A stretch of 64,000 nucleotides of DNA from Balanoglossus misakiensis (GCA_040954595.2 CM082596.2:7192001-7256000), one strand, 5' to 3'; positions 21,126 through 58,019 are shown, counted from the stretch's first letter. Translations and numbers: made by a program. The notes: a model not told the origin generated them from the sequence alone.

Positions 21126-23877
21126 ACATACTCACACCCACACCCACGAAATATATGGAAGAAGCAGGAACATATATAGAGTAAAGAAGCTGATGGCTTT
21201 GTGGAGTTGTGTTGACCGTCTTAAATCGGACGTTGGCTAGTTAGCCGAGCCGTGTTCATCCAAGACAGATCAACTTTGGTCATTGGGCCCTCGAGTGTTA
21301 AACTGTCCGTCTTTCTGTTGAGCAACGCGGACCACTTCGTCCATGTCCCGGGGGATTCGTAGAACGCCACCTTCAATTTCTGTGACATGTTAATTTGAGA
21401 ACCGTTCGATGTCTGCCGTGTATCTTGATAAGGAACGTCTGTTAGCTTGTGGCTAGTCTACGCCTTGCATTTGCAGTGTCAGGTATATATGCACGGGAAA
21501 ATATACTTTAGGTAGTTTACAACTGTCTGGATTTAACTTCACGGGTGAGCGAGCTTTTGCAGCCGTTGTACGCTACCTGCTGAATGTCGTGGAATTAGTC
21601 TTCGGAAAATACTATACTCCCAAAATATTCTATCGCTCGTCGTGGTGTCGGAGAATTTACGCTGTTCAGCGTCACTCGGCGGGGAAGCGTTCCGCGTCAA
21701 AAGGGCGGGGTGCAATAAATACGCTAATTGACGCTATAATGGCTGCCGGAGTCCCGCGCCGCGTAACCATGGTGCTGTGGCCAACTTCATAATTCACAAA
21801 ACGCACACCCACCGCAGTCATAGAGACAAAAAACACAACAGCAGACATACCAGAAGCAACTAAACCCATAGTCAGTGCCTGGGAAACAGTGGCGTTTTTT
21901 TTTCGTAATTATGCCATCGGTTTTAGACAAGAGAGTTGGAGATTCGTGTATTTGCAGAAAACAATATTATATCCCCTGTGCGTAATTTTTGCCCCGTCCC
22001 TTAAATCCGTGCTCCGCCAGAGGCTAGTGCCAATTCCATGTCAACATACCTGGAGGACGTTGCAAGCCTAATAGAGACTTATAGACAATCCCATCGTAGG
22101 GGAAAAAACACGAAATTAGCCTGTTCGTCGTATATAAGTAAAAGTCGCGTGGAGTAGTAGGTTTATTACGTCACGTTGTATAACGACGAGAAAATACGAT
22201 TCCTTGTTTCCTTGCAGTTTCTTAAACTAGCCACGCACCTTGCGGCGGGGAGGGGGGGGGGGGTAAATTTTAGCTGACGGGTCACAAATTCACGCGGCCG
22301 GCTCGGGCGCAAATCAGGAGCCACCGAAGCATGAAAGTGTGAGCGACTGGTTGTAATTTGGTAACCAAATCTTCCCGTATTGGGTGTCGTCTGCAACACA
22401 ATATCAACGTGTCTCCAGTGTAAGTGGACCCAGGCAGAATGGTCTGTTTTGCGCCACGTCAGTCATCCACGCACCAGGGGAACTTTTAAATCCGAGATTC
22501 ATTGGTACCCCAAGGATGGCAAACAGAAAGGTGCCTATACCCTTGATTTTCTCTCCCCCCCCCCCCAACACACTTTACGACTCGCCCCGCCCACCTACTT
22601 AACTAAATACCGTTAAATTTGCTGGGCGGTCTCGCAGATATTTACGCGAGATAAGAAAACAGTTTGACATTCTTGGTGGCGATGAAGTAGCCCAGCTAGC
22701 TGCCGCGATCGGAACCATACCGGGACGCCAGACGGACGTCAAAAAACGAAAAAAAAACGTGGAAAGTGTCGGACTTAGTCGGTTTAATTGCAATTTCAGA
22801 AGGATACCATATAATGGCCAATTACAGCATTTAGAAAGTAATGACGCCAGAGTACCATACAAATTGGTCCTCGGCCTATTATCTGGTATACAAGTATGTA
22901 AAAAACACGATATTTTCAACTCCGATGTATTAACGATGACAAGCCGGGATCGCGCAAAAGTTTATACCGATTCTATCTTACCCTGCCCTCTTCCGATGAG
23001 AATTCCCATGACAAGACACGGCACGGGTTTCGTAGAGGGCGCTCCAACATTTGTTGGCTGGCCAAGCCGTACTTATCTGTACACCAGCATAGACAATGTT
23101 GGGTTCCTCCACTGTCTATGACACAAGCACAGTGTCTTGGTCTTCTTCCAAGGTCATGTTTGAATACCAAGCCGCTGTCTTGCTTGTCGGCGCGCCTTAG
23201 CTGCTGCCATTCAAATGCAAATGCTAGTGACATTAAATGAATTCTGGTCCGGACATTATAAGTGTAGGCCACACACACCCATATAGGTTGTTTTATACCA
23301 GCCAAAATGTAACGTAGTCAATATCTGTGATGAATATTTCAACATGCATTTGGATGCAGATAAAGATGCCGTGGTTGATACACACGACAATTTGATGGGC
23401 TGATGCAGACCATTGCTGGCCCTTCAATGACATACTGTCAGGCAGTGAAATGATCAGCGCCCCTTGTGGTAGCTGACCAGCATTCTTTCCTTCATCCCCT
23501 TTGGTTTGTCTACAGTCCCTCTATCACTGTGGTTTGTCATGTACACTATACTTGTCTCTGTGATGTCCTTTTTCAATCTGGAACGCCAGGGGTGTATGTA
23601 AGGGGTGGGGGTTGTTGTCTCAGTGCCAGATGTCCCATTGCTCTTTAAATACCCCCCCCCCCCCTTTTCAATATCTGTCCACAAACTCGGTATGGCCTGT
23701 TAAACTGCACAATCATGAAGTCTCGGTGAAATCCCACATGGTGTCTGAAGTCGTGCTGGCCATGAACCAAACCAAATCCTATCTCTCTTCCTGCTTTTCT
23801 ACGTATTCCATTTGTAGGGAAAACATACTCTGCTCAAGGAAACCAAGAAACCATATTTTGTTGTGCGTCAGTCTTAT

Positions 23878-23991
23878 TTTATTTCGCCACACGATAGACT
23901 TTTCAGCGGCTGCATTTTTCTGCAGATGCAAAATTGACATTAAATCCTGCTCCATGTCTGTATATACTCATGTAATTAGCTGTAATTTATT
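23878..23991 (-). terminator. Candidate Wars polyadenylation signals
   Basis: On the minus strand AATAAA occurs at 23991-23986 and again at 23883-23878, about 230 and 340 bp after the Wars stop codon. Either would give an ordinary 3' UTR. Which one is used cannot be told. Confidence 0.4.
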
Positions 23992-24222
23992 GGCAGAGAC
24001 AATTAAAACCCTGTGAGATGCCAGATAGTAAATTGGAAGAATTAATTTGCCACTGTCTTGTGATGTACTTGTCATGTCCTACACAATTTGGATAAACATT
24101 ATTCAAAACTCAAGCGATGGATTTGAAAAAATATGGAGTTCATATAAAAACAAGTTGCCACTTGTAAATTGCAGGGAAAACATGATTAGCTGCTTGTAGA
24201 AATACTGAGAGATTTTGTTATG

Positions 24223-27718
<3,496 letters not shown>

Positions 27719-28196
27719 ATTGTTGGTCTGCTGTACAAATTCCGAGGGGTAGAATGGTCGCAAGAAACTTCCGATCGTGGATTTCTTTTGCTAATTACTG
27801 AGCATGAAACAGGCGAAATACAATGTAGTAATCAGTGACTGTGATCGACTCCACGATCAGCTCTATGCACCAAGTGTTTCTGCTGAAATCTAACACACAC
27901 ACGTTTACCATACCACCTTGTCTGACGACACCGCCATGTAAGAGAGTCAATAACCCATCATTTGATTGGCTGTCGAGGAAGGATTGCCGCAGCAACAAGT
28001 GCTGTAATTGGTCGAGCTCTGGGTTACCCATGATGCTCTGCAATAGAACATGGCGGCGTTCATGAATCTTGAACCTTTGCAACGAGTAAACAACAACATT
28101 TACAAATACTCCTCTACGCGTGATCGGTCGAGTTTTCTGGACTACTCACACCAGCCGTAGATGTAACTGGCTAGTGGTGTGCTAGATCCAAAAGTG
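27719..28196. promoter_or_regulatory. Bidirectional promoter between Wars and Wdr25
   Basis: This 478-bp interval separates two start codons that point away from each other. Visible motifs are inverted CCAAT boxes (ATTGG) at 27965 and 28007, TACCCATGATGC at 28025-28036 resembling a ZNF143/Staf site, and ACATGGCGGC at 28048-28057 resembling a YY1 site. YY1 and ZNF143 sites are typical of TATA-less housekeeping promoters. No TATA box is evident. Human WARS1 and WDR25 are also adjacent and divergent. Confidence 0.7.
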
Positions 28197-31100
28197 ATGG
28201 ACGCCCTCCAGGCCTACGTAAGTTCGGGCTCCGACAGCGAGTCGGAAAATGCGGTCGAACACAGAAGTAGCACATCGAAAGCCAGAAGTGGGTCATCCCA
28301 GTTTGGTGACGCTGTAGCGGACGTTAGAGGTAACACGACCGGGCTTTATGTTGACTATTCGCAGCGGGAAAATTCAGGAGGACATTGGTTCGGTAAAGGT
28401 CGACCCAATTTCCGGGAAAGTCGCCCTGAACTTGTAAACAGGGAGGGCTATCATCACCACCACCACCACCAGCAGCCAATGCAAAGGGATGGGCCCAGGT
28501 GGGTTCACCCGCAGGTCAATGAGTTCGCGCACTATCCCCGGAACCCTCCCGACGGAGGCGGTGTTGAGTTTGACGCCGGGGCAGCGTATGGCTTTCAGTC
28601 GTACACCCCAGGGAATCACCACGAGCAACACCAGGTTCCCAGCCGGAAACGTAGCCGGTGGGATTCTCACGAAGACACGGCTACCACTACCAGTGGCTTC
28701 AATGGACGTCAGTCTGTGGAGACGCCATCAAATGTGAAACTCCCATCCAGCCTTGACCCGGGAAACCGCCCACCTAGTAACTTTGTTCTCCAACCGTACA
28801 TTGCCAAGAGAGACAGGCAGCAAAGTGACCAGCAAATCCTCCATCATGGGAATGTCCATACGTCACCTGGTGACAAATCATTTTGGACAGAAAATGGGAG
28901 CAATGCAAACTTTGATAAGCAAAATCTCCCTACAGATGCAAACAGACATTTCCACCAGAGCGCAAAGCCGAGAACGTTTCTAGCTCCCCCGATGCCGGTG
29001 GTGTCGGCTTTAACCGAAGGCGTGACGGACAGACTCCCGCACAAGTGGGTGCTGAGCTTCGACGAGCACTCGGCCGCCGTCAACCGCCTGAGCTGGAACG
29101 TTGAGCAGTACAGCCACCTGCTCGCGTCGGCGTCCATGGACAAGAGTGTGAGGATATGGGATGCGGTGGTCGCCAAGAGGTGTGTTCAGACGTTGCAGCA
29201 TCATCAGTCGGGGATCAAAGACGTGCAGTGGAGTCGCGGCGGCGATAATTTGCTCAGTTGTGGATTTGACAAAACGGCCAGATTCTGTCATGCCGAAACT
29301 GGTAATTGACACCATTGTTTTGCAGTCTAAGATCCCTTCATAAATAAGTGTTTGCCGTGATGAAAAAAAAATACTTGATTTTTCATGAATGAACCACACA
29401 CTCACAAACACACGCTCACAGGCATGTGCATTCATACACGTCACCAGTATTATTGTCAATGATGTGTAGCTCAGCTGTGTCTGGACATGGTCATCATTGA
29501 CTATGCTGTACTGGTTATGATATCTTTCAAGGGTGGATGTTGTCTAGGTGCAATAATTGTAGCCTTGGCGGGCTGCGATGTGCGCATTGGGGTAGGCTTG
29601 GATGTGCGGCTATGGGTGGGCTTCTGTCATGCGGGATACCCTACCATAGTGCTATCAGCACAACCCATCCCATCCCAAGCTGGCCTGCACGACCCAGTCC
29701 ACCAAGGCTACAATTATTGCAATGAGGTGTCATCCATTCCTGTCTGCATCTGCTGTTTTATGTCCCATGTGACACAGATGTAGCATGTGAAAGTAGGCCT
29801 GTGCAAAGACTAACTGCTACAATGTACAAAAAAATGTACATCATGGCTAACAATGCACCCTATCTTATCACAATTCCTATTTATTTTGACATAATATGTA
29901 TAATATAACATACATGTTGTATAGTAAATTTTTTCTATACATGTATATGGATATGTACCCAACCTGATGTGGATAAGTAAAGTTATCATATTTTTGATTG
30001 CAGGTCAAGAAGTGCAGTGTTTTCAGCACCCAACCTATGTAACATGTGTCAGATTTCATCCAGAGCAGCCTAATGTCTTCCTCAGTGGCACCTACGACTC
30101 GGCTATTCTCTGCTGGGATATAAGAACAAATTCGGTAACTTTCCTTTTGATAATTGTATATCCTTGTTACTGATCCATGCCCAATATAATTTGTCACCTT
30201 CTGCCAAAAAGTCATTCCAATGGTCACTGATATTTGCTTGTCTGAACCAGTTCCATCTAAAGTTGGTAAAACAGCAAATGACTGCTGTTTGCATGTGTGC
30301 ATCAGTTTGTTTTTCCTTTGTGTGAGATTCAAGGATGCGGATTTCATTTTATAGTTCTTGGAGCCTGACAGACTGACTTGTTACATGTGACAGTGGTTCA
30401 CAACATACCAGTATAGCTGCCAAGTTGCCATTTTGTCTTTTTAATTGTACGCTTAGTCAAATTTAATTAGAAAGATTTATTGAATTGTTTCTCATACTTT
30501 GTTAGTACAGGGATGAAACACTGTGACATGAGTATGAACCCAGGTTTGTTTTTGTCTGAAAATTGTTTATGCCAGACCCACATTTCAATGCTGGGGCAAA
30601 CACTGGAGTATTTGTATGGTGTTTTCTGCATAATATTTATCCTCATATAGAGTGACAAAATCAACACTGTGTGATTTCAGGTCGTCAAGGAATACAGAGG
30701 CCAGTTCGGCCAAGTGCTGGACCTGCTGATGTTGGGTGACGGTTCTGAGTTTATCTCCTCCACTGACATCGTTTCCAGGGACTCGTCGGACAGGACCCTC
30801 ATTGCGTGGGACTTCAGAACGGCAGCCGTCCTGTCCAATCAGATCTACCATGTGAGTAGTTCATCGCATGATCATTTGCATAAACAAGGCTGTCGCAGAA
30901 ACAAAGTGGTGAGGGCTATTAACCCTAATGCTACTGGGTGTCATACCTGTTTAGAGTGTCAAGTCCCTTAAAATACGTATTTGCCACTTTTTCTTCTAAA
31001 ACGTATTTTGACTGTCTTTACTTGGCTCTCATACGTACTTCAACCATAGACAGAACACACTTGGCAGTTTGAACCCCCTGTAAAATGTACCAAATCGTAC

Positions 31101-32709
31101 TGGTTTGCACTGGTTTGGTTTGAGGGTCTTGTGTAGGCCCTACTCAGTACTGAGTAACACACACTTGGCAGCCTAACGGGCCTAGGAGCCAGGATTCTAG
31201 GCACCCTGGAAATCAAACCAGTTTCAACTGACTTGGCAGCGTTAGGGTTAAAATGCCACTTGAGACCATGAGCTGTGAATGACCTACAACAAAGTAATCA
31301 GACCCTTCCCCATAAATCATTGCTGGATGCTTTTGACGCAGAAACTGCAATGTCCTCCCCAGAGCATCAGCCAATACTCCCAGAAGGGGATTGACAATAA
31401 TAGAAACTCATTATCAAAATAATCAGTTGCATTGTTACGCACATTGCATTTCTGACACTTAACAGTACGTCCATGTCAGTTCAATAAGTGGGCGTGGGCT
31501 GTTTGGCCTGGGGATCACTTTGGAGTGAAAGTCGAACTGAGGATTGATGATCCACTGTTTATGAAAATTATTGTCAAGGGATTCCTTTGTTTGGCATGCC
31601 CCCACCCCATTTGTTGTTTTTGTAGTGATACTAGAATACATCACTCTGACAGCGGGAGCGATCTGCTGGTGTTATGATTTCGGGAAACTCTCTTTACTTA
31701 CAATATCCCTGAGATATCCCTGTTGTTTTCTTGACAGGAGAAATACACGTGTCCAAGTCTGAAGTCACACCCGAAGGAGAATGTGTTCATTGCACAGACC
31801 AACGGCGACTACCTGGCGTACTTCTCAACGGTCAGACCGTACCAGATGGTGAAAAAGAAGCGATGTGCAGGCCACAGTGTGAGTGCAAAAATAAATCAGT
31901 TAATTTTTTGCCAGCTTTAGTGTTAGGTGTGTAGAGCTTGTGTGTAGAAAAGAAATTCACTTCTTCCGAGTCTCAAAACTTGATGTACACATACTACTAA
32001 TATGTTCTGGTACTGGCCTAGATTATACTGGTATTGGTAGTTCTAGTTGTACTTTATTTTACCTTACTGTAGAGACACTGTCAGGAAAGTAAAATCAATT
32101 GAACTTGAAGTTTATAAAGCCTGGACTAATCTTCACTATAATGTCTCTGTTATTTCAAATAAACAGAACACCTGCAGTCTGTTATCGCATCTCGTGAATA
32201 TATAACACCAATAGGATTCCTGTCCCCATTGCCCTATCAGGTGTATGTGGCAGGTATAAACATGCATACATGCTTATGCGCAAACAGACCTCTCAGTAGC
32301 TGCCATAAGCTGGAACAATTTAGAGATTGGTTGTTTATTAGTATTTATTTCTTTGACCAATTCTCTAATTTGTGTTGGAGGTGAGAATTATACCTTCGCA
32401 CATGTTACAGATCACCTGATGTTTTTCATGCTTGCAAAAAAAATGCAACCCAATGTTCATCGGCAGTTGTTATCTTTTATTTCTTAGGTCTCGGGTTACC
32501 ACATAGGATGCGACGTCTCTCCCCACGGCAGCATGATTGTTTCCGGGAGCGCGGACGGCACCGTGCACTTCTACGATTACATATCGGCGCGGCGGATCCA
32601 CGTGATGAACTGTCACCAGGACGCGTGCACCGACGTCGCGATACACCCGGTCTTCTCTGGAATGGTCGCTACGTGCAGCTGGGGTGGCAGTATTTCGCTT
32701 TGGCAGTAA
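28197..32709 (+). CDS. Wdr25: WD repeat-containing protein 25 (WDR25), five coding exons, complete
   Basis: WD40-repeat protein of the PRP17/CDC40-related group; its exact role is not established, though a nuclear, RNA-processing link is often inferred from the family. Exons: 28197-29301, 30004-30134, 30681-30851, 31738-31878, 32488-32709; GT-AG with agreeing phases, 589 aa. The start is the first in-frame ATG after a stop, giving [17 protein letters not shown], an acidic serine opening like vertebrate WDR25. Residues 1-280 are low-complexity, with a six-His run near residue 87. The WD40 propeller runs from about 283 ([18 protein letters not shown]) to the end, with [56 protein letters not shown] and the C-terminal [13 protein letters not shown]. 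The blocks FISSTD, SDRT, IAWDFRT and [17 protein letters not shown] match the human protein closely. Human WDR25 is 544 aa. Confidence 0.95.
29302..30003 (+). other. Wdr25 intron 1
   Basis: This 702-bp intron has a GTAATT donor and GATTGCAG acceptor. Nothing was recognised inside it. It includes a G-rich imperfect repeat of GGGTAGGCTTGGATGTGCGG and GGGTGGGCTTCTGTC type near 29590-29630. Confidence 0.7.
30919..31251. mobile_element. TTAACCCTAAYGCT-ended element in Wdr25 intron
   Basis: The left end TTAACCCTAATGCTACTGGG and right end CTTGGCAGCGTTAGGGTTAA form a 14-bp inverted repeat with one mismatch. The two TTAA tetranucleotides are 333 bp apart. CCCT termini next to TTAA are piggyBac-like. 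Interior repeats of ACACTTGGCAG and AAAATACGTA lie on both sides. It has no coding capacity. Confidence 0.5.
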
Positions 32710-32889
32710 CGGTTGAACTTTGACCCCTGAGTACAACCTTTTAATAAGTCGAGCACCCTCGTGAATTTGAACTCAAAGCGTGGTCAACAGGGAAAGGTGA
32801 CCAATCACGTCAAGGGGATTTCGCACTTGACCTCGCTGTGAGTTCAAATTCATAAAGGCTGCATAAGGGCGGTCGACTTATCAAAAGGG

Positions 32890-32967
32890 TGTATTTCCTC
32901 TATAGAGGTCCAGGTTTACCGTAGAAAACAATGGATTTGGACCACACCATGGTGGTGAAAGGGTTAA
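32890..32967 (-). repeat. TTAACCCTTTCACC family element, copy 2 (5' end degraded)
   Basis: It is in reverse orientation and contains TAGAGGTCCAGGTTTACCGT and GGATTTGGACC, and ends CATGGTGGTGAAAGGGTTAA. The left terminus has decayed. Confidence 0.7.
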
Positions 32968-33000
32968 CACAGGACAGATCCTGCTGTAGCCCCAGAGTGT

Positions 33001-33389
33001 GTAGTCTAGAATCTATCCGTTCGTAGTCGCATTCACCCTACTACCGTCTAGGAACGCAGAACCAAAATCTAGTAAGGCCATAAAAATGGTAATTTGAATG
33101 TGAATAGTCTCCAACTGAGCAATCTGACGTCAAGCGTCACCACGTGATCATGATTATGTATCATTCGGGGCGGAGCTACATTGTAAACATAATTAACATT
33201 CAACGTCATCACCTCACGGCCAATCAGTAGTCGGTCAACGTAAGTGATTGACTTCTCTGACGTCAGACTGCTCAGTTGGAGACTATTCACATTCAAATTA
33301 CCATTTTTATGGCCTTACTAGATTTTGGTTCTGCGTTCCTAGACAGTAGTAGGGTGAATGCGACTACGAACGGATAGATTCTAGACTAC
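33001..33389. mobile_element. 389-bp foldback/MITE element with ~130-bp inverted repeats and target duplication
   Basis: The left arm starts GTAGTCTAGAATCTATCCGT and the right arm ends ACGGATAGATTCTAGACTAC. The arms stay inverted and nearly identical for about 130 bp, up to the CTGACGTC segments near 33130 and 33260. The direct duplication AGAGTGT flanks it at 32994-33000 and 33390-33396 (8 bp if a shared G is counted). A 7-8 bp duplication fits hAT- or Mutator-like transposition. It sits 291 bp past the Wdr25 stop and may be transcribed in its 3' UTR. Confidence 0.9.
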
Positions 33390-33979
33390 AGAGTGTGCAA
33401 CAGGAACAGTAGATGCAGTTTTGTGTGTGTTACTGTTTTTTGTGCGTGCCTCGAGACCAGTGACTCAGAAATGCCTGAAATTATTATATTCCAAATTTTG
33501 GATAAAGGACATTATAACTGACATATGCACATCAATTATTTTGCCATGCGTTTCAGTATGGCTTACTAAGTGGGCAGCTGTTAGCTCTTATGGTAAACTT
33601 TTTCATAGTATCAGGTTGGATTTTAACCGTTTTTTTCATTCAGTGGACAATTTTCTGTAAGAAAAATATATTTCTAGATATTTTTACTCAGACCCAGTAT
33701 TTGGTATTGTACTTGTCTTAATGTATCGCAGCCAAGCTGTATTCAGTGGTTAGAACTTGTTGTGTTTTCAAGAGCAACCCATCCCTCCAAATGTCACCAG
33801 AAGATGTGTCAAATTCCATGAAAGACGACTAGCAAATGTTGAAGCCCTGTATTGGCCCAGTCCAGAATAGCCTATGATTTTAGGTTCTGCAAATACGATG
33901 TCCAATCATGCCTGGCCTTGTGTGTTTGATATTTCAAAATGGAGTGTACCATGATAGCCATGGTGGGTCTCATATTACA

Positions 33980-34072
33980 TTAACCCTTTCACCACCATGG
34001 TTTGGTCCAAGTCCTCTGTCCTCTATGATAAAGTTGGACCTCTACACTGGAAAATGGGGATGAAAGGGTTAA
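33980..34072 (+). repeat. TTAACCCTTTCACC family element, copy 3
   Basis: A 93-bp unit starts TTAACCCTTTCACCACCATG, contains GGTTTGGTCCAA and AAGTTGGACCTCTA, and ends GATGAAAGGGTTAA. Both ends are intact with TTAA. Confidence 0.85.
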
Positions 34073-34589
34073 GAATACTATGGGACGCCACTTGATTGTA
34101 AGTAGTGTAAATGTATGTCTATTCTTTTACAGATCACCGTCTGTGGTTGACTTCAAAGGGGTGTCACTACATAGTTCCCCATGGGTGACTTTGACCTTCC
34201 AGTTTAAAAAAAAATACTGGCTAAAGATCGTTTGTAGAATTTTACGAAGAGTATCTTAGCATAGACTCTCAAAATGTTTAGCAGTTTGATATTTTCATTT
34301 TTTTTTTAAATCCAGACTTAAATGGTGAAATAAGTATTAATTTTAAGTCGCTAATTATATATTTTTTGAAGTGTACAGTATGTATTTAAAGGAACACAGT
34401 CAACGTCGTTTGATATCATTTTGGTAATTTTGGATTTACGTGATAATTTATTGTTATTAAACCTGTACTCTAGTAGTTGTTCTGCTTTACTTGAAAGTTT
34501 ACATATTGGGATGCATACATTTACTGATGTTCATAGTTTTGAGAAAAAAAAATTATTAGGAGAGCTAGCGAGAGTATGGGATACGACAC

Positions 34590-34722
34590 TTTGATGACAT
34601 CATTTATGATACACTCCAAAAATTATGTCATCATTTATGGTGCACACCCAAAAATGATGTCATTGATGACATTTACGGTACTCACCAGAAATTATATCAT
34701 TGATGGCATCATTTATGGCTCC
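34590..34722. repeat. Imperfect ~45-bp minisatellite (three units)
   Basis: Successive units share GATGTCAT/GATGACATCATTTATG and CACNCCAAAAATTATG-like cores. It is intergenic between Wdr25 and Mark. Confidence 0.6.
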
Positions 34723-36296
34723 ATGCAAGATGTGTGTGTACAAGAAACCAGTCAACTCTTTGCCTGTTGCAAGAAATACAAAGTGTCTTTCAAACAGCAA
34801 CAATGTTTCGAAACTTCAAGTTGAAATGTTTACCCCTAGTAAAAATATTGTATTATTTGACCATTGCCTGACATGATAAAAATTGCTTGCACCACAATGA
34901 CATCATCTGGTCAGTGGTTCGATCATGCGGTTATGAAGTCATGACGAATTTCACACTCAAAATAAACTATGCTTTTACTTTCTGTATCATAGCATTGTGT
35001 TTATTGTATCATCGTATTTTAGTGTTTTATATTGTGCGCCAGGGATTATGCATGCAAAATTTGTTGTAGATACACTCAGCTCTGTACAGCCACTTTGATG
35101 AAAACAATATCTAGTTAAAGACTTGTCATTTCGAACCCCACCTTTCCCTGTTATGAGATATGAATGATAATAAATAGAATCATATTTTCCAAAAAAATGT
35201 TTTTGTGTGTTTTTCTTCACCTTTGGATAGTGTTTTATAAGGCACTGTCTTGCTAAGAGAAAGATATTAATAGAAGGGGTAAGCACTTTTCCTTAAAAGA
35301 AGTTAATGCAATGTTGGTCTTATGAAATGGAATTTGTCCATGGAATCAAAACTAAGAATTTATAATCCAATAAGGAGCCCCGTGTCAACACTGAATATGA
35401 TGCAAAAATTAACCTATGCCTTTAATATTAGATGGTATTACATAACCGATGGGTAATACCAATATTACTGCTGTTTATAAGAAGAAGGTTCATTTTGCAC
35501 AGAAGCGTGGCTTGAAGTGTCCACAGCACGGCCATTGTGTGAAAAATGAACCTGGTGTGCATTTTGAAGGGAAATGCTGCTGCCTACGCCAAATGAACAT
35601 AAGAAAGATTTGATAGAAGTGAAACTGTACTATGAGCCTGTAGATATGCCACTACTTGAAGTGTTTAATGAAAAATGATGCTGTGCTTTCAAGTCTGGGG
35701 TAGATTTGGACAGAATTAGGTTAAACAAAAATTGAGAATAGGTCAACATTTTCATCATACACGAGAATTTCCACAATTCCGGAACTATACTTGCATGAAA
35801 TCAGGTAATTCTGTTATAGGAACTTACAAAATAGTTTATGTCCCCATATCTTTGTACTCTGTGGTAGTAAAATATTATATGCCGCACTATATACAACTCA
35901 ACCTCCTCTATCTAAATGCAAAGCCATTTTATCATGCAAATAAGCACAGGACTTTGAAATACTTTCCATGCTTATATATTCGCGAACAAAAATAGAAATG
36001 TAATTTTCTCACATATCGTAATACCAAAAATTAAAGCTGAAACGTTGGTAAAGGTGGAAAAACTTCAGCTATGTTTTCAGTGTTTAGCCGGCCTTGAGCC
36101 ACTTTTAGATTCCTTTTTCACAAGGCAAAAATTTTACCAATGGTTATCATATCAATTTGTTACAGTCGTCTCTTGTCGTAAAATGAAGATAAGGTGAGTT
36201 TTTTTGGTCAAACTAAATTGCTGTTTGAAATTTATGGTGAAATCACAGTTGTATGAACATGATGAAGGGAGCTTGTGTGGTGACTTTGGGGAAGGA

Positions 36297-36826
36297 TGAC
36301 GTCATGGTGTGCGACACCCAATCAGAGGACTCCATTGATCTCCAGGGAAGGGAGCCAGAGCGAGAGAGCGATTTGCACACGTCACGCTAATAGCCTCTCT
36401 TCTGGCGTATAGAAGAACTGTCGGCCATTTTGTTTTGAATTTCGAGGAATATATTTTAGTATGATTTTTACCTTGAATTGTGGGCAATCTTCGCGACCAC
36501 CACCTCTACAAGCTAGGTAGAATCGCGTCACTGGTTCCAGCGGAGGTCCCTGCCCACCAGATCGAGCTCTGCGCGTCTCCGAGGGCTTCTCTCAGAGGTT
36601 AATATTGGAGAACGGGGCCCGTACAGAGACAGACACACAGGATACGTATTTCAAGCGGGTTTCGGCGACTGTCAGCTCTGCCGAATTCCGTTCGCTGATT
36701 GCTGAAAGGATTATACAGCTGAGAATCGTTATGTGGAAATATTTACAGATATCACCGATAGCTTGTGACTGCTCGTAGGGAGTTATAACGGTACTCGTCC
36801 TGAAATCCATTCATATCCGATCCAAC
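36297..36826 (+). promoter_or_regulatory. Candidate Mark promoter and 5' UTR
   Basis: A perfect cAMP-response palindrome TGACGTCA is at 36297-36304 and a CCAATCA box at 36318-36324. They are followed by about 500 bp of relatively CpG-rich sequence leading to the Mark start codon. No TATA box is clear. The exact transcription start is not visible. Confidence 0.45.
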
Positions 36827-57497
<20,671 letters not shown>

Positions 57498-58019
57498 ACA
57501 CCTTTATATATAAGTTATGTATGTACGTACGGCGCCGTGAAAGAAGGGTCATATTTTCCCCCCAGGTGTTACACTGACAGGGACAGTGGACAATTGGGTT
57601 CAGCTTGCAATAACTTACAAACATAATAGGCCTTGGACTTGATATTACATGTCAAGCTTGTAGAATTTTTAACCCTTCGACGATGATAAAAAAAAAATAC
57701 TCACTCGGACTCCACGCCATGTCGCAACGTTGTGCCATTATGGGCGTGGCTCGCATCTCACTGCTATTTATTTTACGATGTGACATGACCAGACCGTTTA
57801 CAGAGGATACTATTGCAGTCGATGAAAAACAGTTGCCTGAACTAGTTTGTACAGACCCACAGGTATCTATCTATCTACACAATGAGATGTTGGACCAAAA
57901 AATACTTGCGTATTGTACTCTGTATGATGTATAACTAATTAATTGTTGGTTTATGCAAGACTAGTTAAAAAAAATTTGGGGGAAGAAAAAAAAGGTATGT
58001 TTGTTACTTTGTGCTGATT

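Larger units (their letters stand above)
19084..24222. other. Intergenic DNA between U1 and Wars
   Basis: No gene was recognised. The stretch contains a MITE-like element (20331-20542), a C19 tract (21107-21125), further G and C homopolymers near 22249-22263, 22554-22566 and 23651-23664, and candidate Wars poly(A) signals near its right end. A 56-codon open stretch at about 19577-19742 looks protein-like but has no recognised relative. Confidence 0.5.
32710..36826. other. Wdr25 3' UTR, intergenic DNA and Mark 5' region
   Basis: No further gene was recognised. It holds an A-family copy (32890-32967), the 389-bp long-inverted-repeat element (33001-33389), another A-family copy (33980-34072), a 3-unit imperfect minisatellite (34590-34722) and the candidate Mark promoter (36297-36826). 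Confidence 0.6.

Noticed and set aside
28374-29459. Minus-strand frames opposite Wdr25 exon 1
   Set aside because: They are shadows of the sense coding exon, with no homology.
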